From WRAV01 sp050950205 (lineage in GTDB: Bacteria > Bacillota > Clostridia > Oscillospirales > Ruminococcaceae), in assembly GCA_050950205.1 (NCBI GenBank), contig JBMNHF010000004.1, positions 30,106 to 94,105 on the forward strand: a stretch of 64,000 bases of DNA. Direction: 5' to 3'. How positions within the stretch are numbered: the first letter of the stretch is position 1; every line of letters begins with the position of its first letter. Both the position numbers and the translations under genes were made by a program. Shown here piece after piece: positions 63,456-64,000 of this stretch. The notes under the pieces are model-generated. The model made no database searches. It was not told the DNA's origin and saw nothing but the letters and a program-made list of their open reading frames with translations.

Positions 63456-64000
63456 AGCATCCGGTTAATGTCCTTTGCTTCCCGCTCAAAATACAGAGCT
63501 GCAAGTTGTACAAATTCCTTAGCGGCAGCGGGAAGATAGCGGCTTCGGCGATGGCAAACAACAAGGTTCCAAGTGGGATGACAGGAAAGGCGAAAGCAGG
63601 CAATCTTCCCATTGTTCTTTGCGTAGTAATAGGGAACGATGGAACAGCACAAATTATTTTGTACCATTGCCACATTGGTGCGGTTGCTTTTGGTTTCCAG
63701 AAAGATGTGGGGCTGAATATTGCTGGCGGCAAACAGCGGATCGATGATCTCCCGCTGGGTGGAAGAGCGGGACATCAGGCAAAAGGTTAAGTCTTTGAGC
63801 ATGGAAAAATCGATGGTGGGTGGGCAGCTCTCCATTGGGTGCAGCAAGTTTTGCCAACGGATGATCAAGGGGTGTGATCAAAACAAACTCCTCTTTGAGC
63901 AACGTCTTGCAGACCAAATCCGGGAGTGTAGACTCCTTCATGGTAATAAAGCCAAGGTCCAGCCCATCCTTTAGCAAAAGCTCAATCTGGCCCTTCACGC
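63452..64000 (-). pseudogene. LysR-type transcriptional regulator, C-terminal part, frameshifted
   Basis: The effector-binding half of a LysR regulator runs off the right edge. From the edge it reads KGQIELLLKDGLDLGFITMK and ITPLDHPLAKLAAP; then the frame changes near 63815-63824 (CCCACCCACC on the lower strand) and continues FSMLKDLTFCLMSRSSTQRE to the end KDINRML. Removing one C restores a normal LysR fold. The DNA-binding domain is outside the window. Confidence 0.75.

Noticed and set aside
1..64000. CRISPR array, prophage genes or transposases
   Set aside because: No regularly spaced repeats with unique spacers, no phage structural genes and no transposase frame were found.

Overview
The window looks like about 64 kb of chromosome from a spore-forming, anaerobic, moderately GC-rich member of Clostridia, probably near the Oscillospiraceae/Ruminococcaceae. 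The evidence is gene content only. It includes a YIEGIA protein with its small capping partner, a Ku-LigD pair beside small spore-like basic proteins, an [FeFe]-hydrogenase-like protein, a molybdenum hydroxylase, B12-dependent MetH, and ribosomal and F-ATPase operons of Firmicute type.

Layout. 1-4.1 kb: late cobalamin genes (3' part of cobJ with a frameshift, a CobK-CbiE-CbiT fusion, cobQ). 4.1-8.0 kb: an AT-rich accessory patch with a truncated PIN gene, ImmA/IrrE peptidase and XRE regulator, gene fragments, a RelBE-type toxin-antitoxin pair and an HTH protein. It ends exactly at the 3' half of a tRNA-Ser(CGA), the scar of integration into a tRNA gene. 8.1-21.5 kb: YIEGIA and capping subunit, small proteins, [FeFe] hydrogenase-like protein, three-subunit molybdenum hydroxylase, a di-iron ferritin-like protein, a small-protein cluster, then ku-ligD. 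21.6-21.9 kb: a tRNA-Leu(UAA) gene split by a 220-nt group I intron. 22.1-29.0 kb: phosphosugar mutase, a two-gene TauE/SafE transporter, a GH13 amylase (5' frameshift) and glycogen phosphorylase. 29.2-34 kb: zapA, purB, tRNA-Val, and rpmG-secE-nusG-rplK-rplA. 34-37.7 kb: an F-ATPase operon that stops after atpA. 37.9-46.1 kb: KdpD/KdpE-like two-component system with a small membrane protein between, an EF-G paralogue, and proBA. 46.1-54.9 kb: an untranslated region, speD, a structured leader and metF-metH genes, a tandem glycine riboswitch with its AGCS symporter, a DUF188 protein and thpR. 55-64 kb: tRNA-Leu(CAG), a chemoreceptor with an in-frame amber codon, a very large surface protein broken by six single-base insertions, and a frameshifted LysR gene.

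How the genes fit together. The B12 genes at the left would supply the cofactor of MetH. MetF, the MetH reactivation-domain protein and MetH form one methionine/one-carbon operon behind a leader that contains a pseudoknot candidate and mutually exclusive terminator and antiterminator helices. Glycogen phosphorylase, the GH13 enzyme and phosphosugar mutase form a glycogen/maltodextrin breakdown set. The ATP synthase c subunit carries residues typical of Na+-coupled enzymes.

The strongest items for follow-up are the tRNA-Leu group I intron (strongly resembling the cyanobacterial/plastid one), the metF leader, the F-ATPase operon without atpGDC, and the tRNA-Ser integration scar, which raises the question whether the cobalamin genes are on the island. 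Every frame break in the last 6.5 kb is a one-base insertion, so a local consensus error must be excluded before calling these genes dead.
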